A stretch of 64,000 nt of DNA from Pseudomonas putida (GTDB lineage Bacteria; Pseudomonadota; Gammaproteobacteria; Pseudomonadales; Pseudomonadaceae): NCBI RefSeq assembly GCF_005080685.1, contig NZ_CP039371.1:2356001-2420000 (forward strand), given 5' to 3'. Every line of letters starts with the position of its first letter. Position 1 is the first letter of the stretch. The position numbers and the translations under genes are program-made. Under the pieces are notes generated by a model. It worked only from the letters and a program-made list of their open reading frames with translations. It ran no database searches and had not been told where the DNA came from. Positions 8,893-17,047 of this stretch are shown here, one piece after another.

Positions 8893-9827
8893 GGCTGTTT
8901 CTCCTGTGAGAGCAAGGGCAGGGCGGCCAGCGCTTGCGCCGCCCCGGAGAGGTCGGAAGACTGCAACTGGCCGTTGAACGGACTGAGGGTCAGATAGCCC
9001 CTGGCCAACCACACTGCTTCGTCGTCCTGTTGTGCTGAAGTGGCGGGGGGGCTGTACTGGAAGCTGATGCCGGGCTTGCCGGCGAGCTTGGGGAACAGGG
9101 GGGCGAGGTCGTCGGTGTACAGGGGATCGAAGCCTACGTAGCTGCCGATATGGGTCAGGCGCACGCCCTTGATCACACTACCAGCCGGGAAGTTGACGTT
9201 GAGGCCGAGTCCTTGCGGCAGCAGCTTGCCGTTGGGCTGGCGATGGCGGTCCAGAGCGTCCACGAGCTCGACAACGTGGGCGGCAACGCGCTGCGGGTCG
9301 TTGTCCTTGAGGTCGGTACTCACGGCCAGCGCCGGATAGCCCGCACGCACGGCGAAGCTGGCGGCGTTGAAAGTACCGGATGCAGTGTTGATGGCACCGA
9401 CGTTGTTGCCGGGGTTTGGCCCGACGATCACCAGGTCCGGCGACGGCATTACCTTTTTCAAACCCATCAGCAGCGCCATCACCGGCGTGCCGCTGATCTC
9501 GATCTCCACCCGTTTGCCGGCGCAGGCGTCGCTGCTGCACAGGCCGGTTTCGTGGGTAGTGATGTAGTAACTGTCCGGATAGGCCGGGTCGCTGTCGCGC
9601 CCCACGCGGACCTCGCGGCCATAGAGGAAAGCGCCGCCCCGGGCGCTTTGTTCGCTTTGTGGTGCGGCGATCCTTACCTGGTGTCCGGCGACTTTCAAGG
9701 CGCTGTAGAGCGCACGGATATTCGGGTGGCTGTAGCCGTCGTCGTTGCTCAGCAAGATGTTCAAGGCGAACGCCGGGCTGGCGGCCATGCCACACAGGGC
9801 CAGCACAAGCGCAGGCAGCTTGGTCAT
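8889..9827 (-). CDS. Exported SurE-family 5'/3'-nucleotidase homologue
   Basis: A 312-residue protein with a clear Sec signal peptide (MTKLPALVLALCGMAASPAFA) followed directly by the SurE core. The metal-binding motif ILLSNDDG sits at about residue 24, the AAPQSEQSARGGA serine loop near 55, and VIVGPNPGNNVG replaces the usual SGINxGxN. Classical SurE enzymes are cytoplasmic survival phosphatases; an exported version suggests dephosphorylation of a periplasmic nucleotide, phosphate or sulfate ester. It sits between LLM genes with ATGA overlaps on both sides. The fold is sure, the substrate unknown. Confidence 0.85.
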   Translation of the reverse strand: MTKLPALVLALCGMAASPAFALNILLSNDDGYSHPNIRALYSALKVAGHQVRIAAPQSEQSARGGAFLYGREVRVGRDSDPAYPDSYYITTHETGLCSSDACAGKRVEIEISGTPVMALLMGLKKVMPSPDLVIVGPNPGNNVGAINTASGTFNAASFAVRAGYPALAVSTDLKDNDPQRVAAHVVELVDALDRHRQPNGKLLPQGLGLNVNFPAGSVIKGVRLTHIGSYVGFDPLYTDDLAPLFPKLAGKPGISFQYSPPATSAQQDDEAVWLARGYLTLSPFNGQLQSSDLSGAAQALAALPLLSQEKQP

Positions 9828-11167
9828 GCCGGCACCTGCTCTTTCTGGCTGAAGCGGTTGGCCGGGCGTGGCAGACCGAGGTTTTCCCTCAGGGTGCGGC
9901 CTTCGTATTCGTGGCGGAACAGCCCGCGCGCCTGCAGTAGCGGAATCACCTGGTCGACGAAGACGTCGATGGAACCGGGGAAGTACGGGAAGAAGACGTT
10001 GAACCCGTCGCAGGCGCGTGCCTGGAACCAGTTTTCAAAGCTGTCAGCGATGTCCTCGGCGGTGCCTATCACCGGGTTGCCACCGGCCAAACGCAGGTAC
10101 AGCTGGCGGATCGTCAGGTTTTCACGGCGGGCCAGATCCAGCACTTGCTCGCGGCGGCTACCGCGCTGGCCCGCTGGGGTTTCCGGCAGTGGGCCGTCGA
10201 GGTCGTGGCCGGACAGGTCGATGTCCTCACCGAGCGTATCGGCCAGCAGGCGCAGGCCGAGCACTGGATCTATCAGCGCCTGGAACTCGTCGAACAGTGC
10301 CTGAGCCTGCTCGCGCGTCTGGCCAATGAATGGGGTAACGCCCGGCAGGATCTTGATGTGATCGGGATCACGCCCCAGGGCGGCGGCACGCCCCTTGATG
10401 TCCTGGTAGAACGCCTGCGCGGCCGGCAACTGGTGGTGAGCAGCAAAGATTACCTCGGCGACCCTTGCCGCCAAGGCCTTGCCCGACTCCGAAGCACCGG
10501 CCTGGACCAGCACCGGGTGGCCCTGGGGAGGGCGCGCCACGTTCAGCGGCCCACGGACCGAGAAATGCTCACCCCGGTGGTTTAGGGTGTGGAGCTTGTC
10601 TGGGTCGAAGTACTGGCCGCTGGCTTTGTCGCGGACGAAGGCATCGTCGTCCCAGCTGTCCCACAGACCTTTGACCACATCATGGAACTCTTCCGCGCGC
10701 TGGTAGCGGTCGGCGTGCTCGATGTGGGTCTCCCGGCCGAAGTTCCAGGCTTCGTCCGAAACTACCGAAGTCACCAGGTTCCAGGCCGCACGGCCCTTGG
10801 ACAGATGATCGAGGGAGGCGAACTTGCGGGCGATGTGGTACGGCTCGTTGTAGCTGGTGGTGGCGGTGGCGATCAGACCGATGTTGTCGGTCACCGCGGC
10901 CAGGGCGGACATCAGTGTCAGCGGCTCGAAATGTTCACCGCGGGCGGTACGGCTCAGGGCGTCCAGGTGATGGCCCCAGAGCGCGACCACATCGGCGACG
11001 AACAGCGCGTCGAACTTGCCGCGCTCGGCACTGCGGGCGATGGCTTTGAAATGGTCGAAATCCAGGCTGGCATCCGCCTGGGCGAGCGGGTGGCGCCAAG
11101 CGGCGACATGGTGTCCGCTGTTGGCGAGGAATGCCCCCAGCTTGAGTTGATCGGTGCGACGGCTCAT
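9824..11167 (-). CDS. LLM class flavin-dependent monooxygenase, DszA/NtaA/SnaA type
   Basis: A 447-residue protein; ATG 11167 gives MSRRTDQLKLGAFLANSGHHVAAWRHP. A TTG nine bases upstream is less likely. Motifs match the family: ARGEHFEPLTLMSALAAVTDNIG, GRAAWNLVTS and NHRGEHFSVRGPLNVARPPQGHPVLVQAG. It resembles the proteins at 1220 and 19739, which share the C-terminal GLFRxxYxGRTLRExLGLPRP ending. It is the first enzyme gene after the TonB receptor, separated from it by a hairpin. The likely role is FMNH2-dependent C-S or C-N bond oxidation of the imported substrate. Confidence 0.9.
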   Translation of the reverse strand: MSRRTDQLKLGAFLANSGHHVAAWRHPLAQADASLDFDHFKAIARSAERGKFDALFVADVVALWGHHLDALSRTARGEHFEPLTLMSALAAVTDNIGLIATATTSYNEPYHIARKFASLDHLSKGRAAWNLVTSVVSDEAWNFGRETHIEHADRYQRAEEFHDVVKGLWDSWDDDAFVRDKASGQYFDPDKLHTLNHRGEHFSVRGPLNVARPPQGHPVLVQAGASESGKALAARVAEVIFAAHHQLPAAQAFYQDIKGRAAALGRDPDHIKILPGVTPFIGQTREQAQALFDEFQALIDPVLGLRLLADTLGEDIDLSGHDLDGPLPETPAGQRGSRREQVLDLARRENLTIRQLYLRLAGGNPVIGTAEDIADSFENWFQARACDGFNVFFPYFPGSIDVFVDQVIPLLQARGLFRHEYEGRTLRENLGLPRPANRFSQKEQVPA

Positions 11168-11199
11168 GGAATGCAAGCTCCCGTTTATGGGGTGGAGGC

Positions 11200-11219
11200 C
11201 CCGCCGAGCACACGGCGGG
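11200..11219 (-). other. Intercistronic hairpin between TonB receptor and LLM gene
   Basis: A 7-base stem (CCCGCCG / CGGCGGG) with a six-base loop lies in the 63-base gap between the receptor stop (11231) and the next start (11167). No T-run follows on the minus strand, so it is more likely an RNA-stability or partial attenuation element than a full terminator. Confidence 0.45.
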
Positions 11220-11230
11220 CGGGGCGTCGA

Positions 11231-13642
11231 TCAGAAGTTGTAGGTCAGGCCGGTGTACCAGTAGCCGCCCGTGGTGCCGTAGGGCGAGAAGTTGCCGTAC
11301 GGGAACGCGCCAGAACTGCTCGGCAGTCCGGTACGCTCTGGGTACTTGTTGAACAGGTTGTTGGCGCCGGCTGTCAGCGTCAGGTCCTTGGTGAGGTGGT
11401 AGTCCAGGTTGAGGTCGGTGATCCAGGCGGGTGAAAAGGTGCGGTCGTAGGCTTCAAGCGTGCCGTATTGGGTGTACTCGCCGTAGCGGGTCAGGTTCAG
11501 GCTCAGCTCCAGTTGCTTGAAGGTCCAGGTGGCGCCCAGCAGCAGCTTGGATTCAGGCAGGCCGTGCTTGAGGTTGCCCTGGCGTTGGCGGTCATATCCG
11601 CCGGTCGGGCCGAGGGCTTGCTGAGCCACCGAGGAGGCATGGATGTCATCAATCTCGGTGGTGTTCCAGTTAAAGCCCAGGGTATAGCGCAGGCCGCCCC
11701 AGGCTTTGAGGTCCTGGCGATAGTCGCCCACCAGGTCGATGCCGCGGGTCGTTGTGTCGAGGGCGTTGGTGAAGTAGGTCACCGACTGGTTGGTAGCCAG
11801 ACCCGCAGCGGCGAGGATCGCCTCGATTTGCGGAGTGCCGCCGAGGTAGCCGGTTTGGGCGATGCGGTCCTTGATCTTGATCTGGTAGGCATCGAGGGTG
11901 ACCGAGGTGTTGTCGCTCGGTTGCAGGGTCAGGCCGACACTGATGTTGGTGGACTTCTCCGGCTTCAGGGTGGTAGCGCCCAGAGCCTTGGCCACGGCCG
12001 AGTCGACGGCGACGTTGCGGTAATCGATCAGGTTGCCGTTGACGTTGCTCTGGGAGGTGGAGCTGTAGATCTGCTGGGCCAGGGATGGGGCGCGGAAGCC
12101 GGTGCTGAAGGTGCCGCGCGCGGCCAGGATCGGGGTCAATTGGTAGCGGGTGGAGATCTTGCCGTTTGTGGTGGTGCCGGAGCCGTCGTTGTAATGCTCG
12201 TAGCGGCCGGCGAGGTCCACATGCCATTGGTCTGTCAGGTCCTGGCCGACCTCGGCGTAGGCGCCCAGGCTGGTGCGACCTTTCTCGGCCGCGTCTTCAG
12301 GGGTGGTACCGGCTCCGGAGATGGTGCCCGGTGCAATCGGATTGCCGCTGGCGCCCGTGGTGAACGGCCCGCTTGCGTAGGAGGCATAGTCACCTTTGCC
12401 GATCTTGTAGTTCTCGTAGCGCTGTTCCAGACCCCAGGAAATCTGCGTGGGCCTGGCCAGGCCAAGGTCGAAGGCGCGGGTCAGGTCGAGGTTGTTGGTC
12501 CACTGGCTGAACGTCTTCACACCGGTGTCCACCGAGGTCGGCGAGTCGGCGCCGTAGCTCAGGTTGTAGGTATGGCGCAGGGTGGCCTCGGCGTGGTCCT
12601 GGCCGTAGGTGCTGGACAGGTCGTAGTCCCAGCCAAGCGCCGTGCCCTTGCCCCCGAAGGCGACCTGGAAGTCGTTTTCGATGAAGCGTAGGGTGTCTTC
12701 CACGCCTTCCGGGAAGGGCGTAGCGATGCCGTCGAAGCTGGCAGGCTGGTGGAACGCGAGCGGTTTTTCTGAGTTGCGCCGGGTGTAGGTCGAGAAGGAA
12801 TACAGGCTCAGTGCATCGTTGATCGGCAGTTCGGCGTTGTAGCCGAGGCTGAAATTGCGCGCCTCTGGCAAACCGGTGCCGTAGTAGGTGTGCTGCAGGC
12901 TGGTGTTACCGGCACTGTCGGTGTACGGCGCGTTGTCGGAGCGATCGGAGATCTTCTGTTTCTTCACGTCCAGGGCAAGGTTGATGAAGCCGTCGTTGGG
13001 CAGGGCGAGGCCGACATTGCCGGTCTGGCGCACGGTCTCGCCGTCGCCGTTCTCGTAGTTCTGGCCATAGGTGGTGGAGACGCTGCCGCCGTTGTCGGTC
13101 TGCTTCAGCACGATGTTGACCACGCCGCCGATGGCATCTGAGCCGTACTGGGCCGAAGCGCCGTCGCGCAGCACTTCGACATGATCCACCAGGGCGGTGG
13201 GGATCATGTCCAGGTCGACCGGTTGCGAACCGGAGTTGAGGTAAGTGCCGTTGTTGAGCAGGGCACTGTTGTGCCGGCGCTTGCCGTTCACCAAGACCAG
13301 CACCTGGTCGCCATTGAGTCCGCGCAGGCTGATCGGGCGTACCACCGACGTGGAGCCGAAGCCGGATGAGGCAGGTTGGTTGAGCGATGGCAGTACTCTG
13401 CTCAAGGCCCTCGTCAGGTCGCCCTGGCCGGTGGCGAGCAGTTGCTTGGAGGAAATCACATCGACAGGGGCAGGGCTCTCGGCGAGGGTACGCGCCTGGC
13501 CGCGGTTACCGACGACCACCACCGTGTCCAGTGGGTTGTCGGCGGCAAGCAGCGGGGCCGCTTCACCGAGGGCAAGGAACAGCAGGCTATAGGCGAAGAT
13601 TTTGTGGGGCGGACGCGAGGCGCCACGGATCGAGGAACGCAT
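11231..13642 (-). CDS. TonB-dependent outer-membrane receptor
   Basis: An 803-residue outer-membrane receptor. The N-terminus has a signal peptide ending near PLLAADNP, then a TonB-box-like TVVVVG. The plug domain contains LRGLNGDQVLVLVNGKRRH and DHVEVLRDGASAQYGSDAIGGVVNIVLK, the C-terminal barrel has the AGANNLFNKYPER motif, and the protein ends in the aromatic TGLTYNF. It is a paralogue of the receptor at 31762. It is the first gene of an operon of LLM oxygenases, so it probably imports their substrate rather than a siderophore. A near-perfect sigma-54 promoter lies 67-82 bases upstream. Confidence 0.93.
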   Translation of the reverse strand: MRSSIRGASRPPHKIFAYSLLFLALGEAAPLLAADNPLDTVVVVGNRGQARTLAESPAPVDVISSKQLLATGQGDLTRALSRVLPSLNQPASSGFGSTSVVRPISLRGLNGDQVLVLVNGKRRHNSALLNNGTYLNSGSQPVDLDMIPTALVDHVEVLRDGASAQYGSDAIGGVVNIVLKQTDNGGSVSTTYGQNYENGDGETVRQTGNVGLALPNDGFINLALDVKKQKISDRSDNAPYTDSAGNTSLQHTYYGTGLPEARNFSLGYNAELPINDALSLYSFSTYTRRNSEKPLAFHQPASFDGIATPFPEGVEDTLRFIENDFQVAFGGKGTALGWDYDLSSTYGQDHAEATLRHTYNLSYGADSPTSVDTGVKTFSQWTNNLDLTRAFDLGLARPTQISWGLEQRYENYKIGKGDYASYASGPFTTGASGNPIAPGTISGAGTTPEDAAEKGRTSLGAYAEVGQDLTDQWHVDLAGRYEHYNDGSGTTTNGKISTRYQLTPILAARGTFSTGFRAPSLAQQIYSSTSQSNVNGNLIDYRNVAVDSAVAKALGATTLKPEKSTNISVGLTLQPSDNTSVTLDAYQIKIKDRIAQTGYLGGTPQIEAILAAAGLATNQSVTYFTNALDTTTRGIDLVGDYRQDLKAWGGLRYTLGFNWNTTEIDDIHASSVAQQALGPTGGYDRQRQGNLKHGLPESKLLLGATWTFKQLELSLNLTRYGEYTQYGTLEAYDRTFSPAWITDLNLDYHLTKDLTLTAGANNLFNKYPERTGLPSSSGAFPYGNFSPYGTTGGYWYTGLTYNF

Positions 13643-13708
13643 TAAGGGCTTACTCCGATGAGGTCAGTGAGGGCGGCTTGTTGGGGCAAGCTCTGGTGAC
13701 AGGACAGG

Positions 13709-13724
13709 AGCAAGGGCTGTGCCA
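13709..13724 (-). promoter_or_regulatory. Sigma-54 promoter of the TonB receptor-LLM operon
   Basis: On the minus strand the sequence reads TGGCAC-AGCCC-TTGCT, an exact fit to the -24/-12 consensus TGGCAC-N5-TTGCW. Transcription would start about 13699, leaving a leader of roughly 57 bases before ATG 13642. Confidence 0.85.
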
Positions 13725-13813
13725 GATGGGAAAATACTTTTAAAACAGCGACTTGTAGGGTGTTGAGGCTGTAGGTTGGTGATTTTTCAGCGGTAGCGAG
13801 AGCAGGGTGTTGG

Positions 13814-13841
13814 TTTTTCTACACTCTGGCAGAGGGTGTTA
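13814..13841 (+). promoter_or_regulatory. Candidate activator (UAS) site between divergent sigma-54 promoters
   Basis: TTTTTCTACACTC followed by GGGT seven bases later. A copy with one mismatch in the first 13 bases lies between the second pair of sigma-54 promoters at 16521. The stretch is an imperfect inverted repeat (ACACTCT ... AGAGGGTGT). Binding by the SfnR-like protein at 21930 is an inference. Confidence 0.4.
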
Positions 13842-13955
13842 GTTCCGGCGTCATTGCTGGCAAGCCAGTGGCCATGAGATGGATGTCGCTCAGGCCCACG
13901 TCTGCACAGGCTTGAGAGCGATGGCAGGTGGGTAGGTCGGCCAGGATTTGGCTAG

Positions 13956-13971
13956 TGGCACATCACTTGCT
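13956..13971 (+). promoter_or_regulatory. Sigma-54 promoter of the P1 peptidase gene
   Basis: TGGCAC-ATCAC-TTGCT matches the -24/-12 consensus exactly, 46 bases upstream of ATG 14017. Together with the minus-strand promoter at 13709-13724 it defines a 374-base divergent control region (13643-14016) that holds no gene. Confidence 0.87.
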
Positions 13972-14016
13972 CAGCCACCGTGACCACCCCCTTCTGATTT
14001 CCAAGGATTTTCGCTT

Positions 14017-15009
14017 ATGCCGTTCCCAGGTCCCCGCAATGCCCTCACCGACATCCCAGGCCTGACCGTTGGCCACGCCACCGATACCCAGGTCGACACC
14101 GGCGTCACGGTGATCCGCACCGATGCTGTGTGGACGGCCAGTGTCGACATCCGCGGCGGCGGTCCCGGCGGGCGCGAGTCGGCGGCGCTGGAGCCGGAGA
14201 ACATGGTCGGTCAGTTGCACGCCTTGGTATTTGCTGGCGGCTCGGTGTTCGGCCTGGGCGCGGCGGATGCGGTAGCCGCGGCACTCTCCGTCGAAGGCAT
14301 CGGCCTGCACCTGAAAGCCGGTGCCCCGGCCATCCCCATCGTGCCATCTGCCGTGCTGCATGATCTTGCCAACGGCGGAAACAAACAGTGGGGCTTAGAG
14401 CCACCGTACCGGCGCCTCGGTTTCGAAGCGCTGGCCAACGCTGGGCTGCACGTCGCCCAGGGCGCGGTCGGTGCCGGCCGTGGCGCCATGGCGGGTGTAT
14501 TGAAAGGCGGTTTGGGCAGCGCTTCGCTAGACCTGGGCAATGGCCTGATGGTTGCCGCGCTGGTGGTTGCCAACCCCATCGGTTCGGTGTACATGCCCGA
14601 TGGCAAGACCTTCTGGGCCTGGCCCTGGGAGATTGCTGGCGAATTCGGCGGCGCGCGGCCGCAGGGTGATCAGGATTGCAGTGACCCGATCCCCGAACTG
14701 TCGCGGCTGGACTCCATGGGGCGCCTGCAAGCAGGCGCCAACACCACCCTGGTAGTGGTTGCCAGCACCGCCAAGCTGAACACCGCTGAGTGCAAGCGGG
14801 TGGCGATCATGGCGCAGGATGGCATCGCCCGGGCAGTGCGTCCGGCACACCTGCCGTTCGACGGCGATACCGTGTTCGCGTTGGCCTCCGGTGCGGTGGA
14901 GCTGGGCAGCGGTGCCGGGCGCCAGGTGCAGATCGGCAGCATCGGCTCCGCGGCAGCGGACTGCGTGGCCCGGGCCATTGCCCGTGGCGTGCACGCCGCC
15001 CGCCACTGA
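14017..15009 (+). CDS. P1 family peptidase (DmpA/BapA-like N-terminal-nucleophile aminopeptidase)
   Basis: A 330-residue protein starting NALTDIPGLTVGHATD, the standard opening of the P1/DmpA family. The middle holds the HALVFAGGSVFGLGAADAV segment. The autoprocessing site is visible at NTTLVVVAST, where cleavage before Thr243 (after Asn242) would create the nucleophile of the small subunit. Family members hydrolyse N-terminal residues of small peptides and amides. It has its own sigma-54 promoter, and the convergent TPR gene ends four bases after its stop. Its link to sulfur metabolism is inferred only from the shared promoter type and the neighbours. Confidence 0.9.
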   Translation: MPFPGPRNALTDIPGLTVGHATDTQVDTGVTVIRTDAVWTASVDIRGGGPGGRESAALEPENMVGQLHALVFAGGSVFGLGAADAVAAALSVEGIGLHLKAGAPAIPIVPSAVLHDLANGGNKQWGLEPPYRRLGFEALANAGLHVAQGAVGAGRGAMAGVLKGGLGSASLDLGNGLMVAALVVANPIGSVYMPDGKTFWAWPWEIAGEFGGARPQGDQDCSDPIPELSRLDSMGRLQAGANTTLVVVASTAKLNTAECKRVAIMAQDGIARAVRPAHLPFDGDTVFALASGAVELGSGAGRQVQIGSIGSAAADCVARAIARGVHAARH

Positions 15010-15012
15010 GTA

Positions 15013-16383
15013 TCAGCGGCTGTAGGCGAGCCCCTGCTCGACCCGCTGCCTGGCCTGGCACGCCAGGTCCGGTAGGTGCAGGGCGCTGTACACCCGTTCG
15101 AGACTGCGGTTGGTCGGTACGTCCAGTGGGTCATAGCGGCGACGCAATTCCAGCGTCTGCTGCGCCACCTCCCAGTCGCCCGCCCGCAACCGAGCATCCA
15201 GTTCGATCTGTGCAAACAGATCGCGCTGGGCGTGGCTGCCGCCGATTTCGTTGAGGCGCGGCAGGCTGCTGGCCAGCAGCCGCGCAGACCGTGAGTAATC
15301 GCCACGGGCGTGGCTCAGCAGGGCTTCTGCCACCGGCAGGGTCACCTCGGCCCACACCGCGCGGCTGAACGTGGGGGCCTCGCGGCTACGCTGGAGCAGG
15401 GCTTGGAACAACTGCTCGGCCTGCGGTTGCCCGGCGCGGGCCAGCCCATAGAGGTATTGCAGGCTAAGGAACGGCTGCACGGTATCGCCGTGGCGCTTTT
15501 GTAGGTAGGGCGCCAGTGCCTCCCAGCGCGGACCCACATCGATCCCCGCCAGCTCCAGCCGTACAAGCAGCGACACCGCGCCCACCTGGTCCTGGGAGTA
15601 CTCCGGCAGAATCCCCCACACATGCTGGTCGTAGATCGCCAGCACCCGCTTTTCTTCGCCCCGCGCCAAGTAGAACAGCGCCAGATGCCACCAGTTGTGG
15701 GTATACATGAACGAATTCAAACCCTTCCAGTGGCCGCTGACGCTTTCCAGAAACGCGATGCCTTCCTCGATCCGGCCTTGGGTGAGCATCACGTGGGCCA
15801 GCGCATGCTGAGCCCAGGGTTCGTCGGCCTGAATCGCCAGCGCCCGGCGGGCGCTGGCCTCGGCCTCTTCGAGCAGGTGGCATTGCTCGTAGGCGAAGGC
15901 CAGCATGGCGTGGCTTTGGGCAATATCCGGCGCAGCCTGCACCGCCTGCAGCGCGATGCGCAGCAGCGCCGGCCAGTTGCCACGGTTGAACTCCACGTAC
16001 TGATTGAGCTTGGCGGCGAACAGGTCACGGGGGTACTGCTGCAGTAGGCGTCCGCTCAAGGTCAGCACCTGGTCCAGGTCTTCGCCTATCCAGGCCTGGA
16101 GCAGTGCCAGATAAAGCGTCGCCCTGGGGTGCGCCGACCTGACTGCGCTGGCTCGCTGCCGGTATTTTTCGGCCAACCCCGGCCCTTCGGGCGACTCGCT
16201 GAACATCAGCAGAATTCCTGCTAGCGCGTTGCTCAGGGCCGAGTCAGGATGCTGGTCGGCACAGCCGAGAATGGCCTCGGCCCGAGGGTGATAGCCGATA
16301 AAGCCAGAGACGAAGTCATTCAGCCCCTGACGGGCTTCCAGATCGTTAGTGTCGAGCGGGTTGCCCAGATAGTCGAGTGACAT
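15013..16383 (-). CDS. Tetratricopeptide-repeat protein (TTC38-like)
   Basis: A 456-residue protein. ATG 16383 has an ACAGGAA site and gives MSLDYLGNPLDTNDLEARQGLNDFVSGF. The body is helical repeat: AHAMLAFAYEQCHLLEEAEASARRALAIQADEPWAQHALAHVMLTQGRIEEGIAFLES, followed by NSFMYTHNWWHLALFYLARGEEKRVLAIYDQHVW, which is typical of bacterial TTC38-like proteins. No signal peptide or membrane segment is visible. Its molecular function is unknown. A sigma-54 promoter lies about 73 bases upstream, so it belongs to the same regulon as its neighbours. Confidence 0.82.
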   Translation of the reverse strand: MSLDYLGNPLDTNDLEARQGLNDFVSGFIGYHPRAEAILGCADQHPDSALSNALAGILLMFSESPEGPGLAEKYRQRASAVRSAHPRATLYLALLQAWIGEDLDQVLTLSGRLLQQYPRDLFAAKLNQYVEFNRGNWPALLRIALQAVQAAPDIAQSHAMLAFAYEQCHLLEEAEASARRALAIQADEPWAQHALAHVMLTQGRIEEGIAFLESVSGHWKGLNSFMYTHNWWHLALFYLARGEEKRVLAIYDQHVWGILPEYSQDQVGAVSLLVRLELAGIDVGPRWEALAPYLQKRHGDTVQPFLSLQYLYGLARAGQPQAEQLFQALLQRSREAPTFSRAVWAEVTLPVAEALLSHARGDYSRSARLLASSLPRLNEIGGSHAQRDLFAQIELDARLRAGDWEVAQQTLELRRRYDPLDVPTNRSLERVYSALHLPDLACQARQRVEQGLAYSR

Positions 16384-16455
16384 AGTGTTCCTGTCTGCCA
16401 GTGATGGCGTGTGGATGGGGATGTGCGGCCATTCCCGCAAGGTGGCCAGGAGTGG

Positions 16456-16471
16456 AGCAAAGCCTGTGCCA
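16456..16471 (-). promoter_or_regulatory. Sigma-54 promoter of the TPR gene
   Basis: The minus strand reads TGGCAC-AGGCT-TTGCT, an exact -24/-12 match, placing the start of transcription near 16446, about 60 bases before ATG 16383. Confidence 0.83.
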
Positions 16472-16520
16472 GGGCCGAGAAGGCTGGCGGCCAAGATGAA
16501 CATGGCTGCCGGGCTGCTGC

Positions 16521-16550
16521 TTTTTCCACACTCCACAGGGTCGGTTGTGG
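16521..16550 (+). promoter_or_regulatory. Candidate activator (UAS) site, second copy
   Basis: TTTTTCCACACTC followed by GGGT, resembling 13814-13841. The outer bases form CCACA ... TGTGG. It lies between the divergent sigma-54 promoters at 16456-16471 (-) and 16616-16631 (+), within the usual distance for an enhancer-binding protein. The 303-base gap 16384-16686 holds no gene. Confidence 0.4.
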
Positions 16551-16615
16551 CTTTTTCACCAGCCGCCGGATGCTTGGCCCCAGGCTGGGCCTGCATTTAC
16601 GGTGGCCGAACCGGG

Positions 16616-16631
16616 TGGCATAGCGCTTGCA
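16616..16631 (+). promoter_or_regulatory. Sigma-54 promoter of the decayed peptide-type ABC operon
   Basis: TGGCAT-AGCGC-TTGCA keeps the GG and GC dinucleotides at the exact 12-base spacing, with one change from consensus (T for C). It lies 56 bases upstream of ATG 16687. Confidence 0.78.
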
Positions 16632-16686
16632 AAATCGCTGGCAAAGAGGCCTGCGGGCCTCGTTGGACCATTGCCAAGGAGTCACC

Positions 16687-17047
16687 ATGCCCGGTCATCT
16701 TCATCGCTACCCGCGTCACGCTCTGAAAAGGCTGGGGCTCGCCATGCTCACCTGCGCCGCGCTGTTCGGCAGTCACGCTTACGCCGAACCGAAAGATGGC
16801 GGCGTCCTCAGTCTGGTCGCCCAGCCAGAACCGCCGTCGCTGATGCACGGCGTGGTCACCCATGTGTCTACCCAATACGTCAGTGGCAAGGTGCTGCAGG
16901 GGCTGCTGACCTTCGACACAGACCTCAAGCCGCAGCCGGTGCTGGCCAAGCGTTGGACAGTCTCGCCGGACGGTCTGACCTACACCTTTGATCTGCAACC
17001 CGGCGTCACCTGGCACGATGGCGAACCCCTCACCGAACAGGATGTGG
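16687..17047 (+). pseudogene. Truncated periplasmic binding protein of a peptide-type ABC transporter
   Basis: The frame starts with a signal peptide (cleavage near SHAYA-EP) and matches the first ~120 residues of family-5 solute-binding proteins (about 530 residues): GGVLSLVAQPEPPSLM, LTFDTDLKPQPVLAKRW and LTYTFDLQPGVTWHDGEPLTEQDVA. Similarity then stops abruptly and the frame ends at 17088 inside sequence that codes, in another frame, for the end of a DppB-type permease. A deletion of about 2 kb has therefore fused the two genes. No functional binding protein can be made from this locus. Confidence 0.85.

Noticed and set aside
11468..12691. 407-codon plus-strand frame opposite the TonB receptor
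   Set aside because: Low-complexity Val/Gly/Ala-rich translation with no recognisable domain; the receptor on the other strand is well supported.
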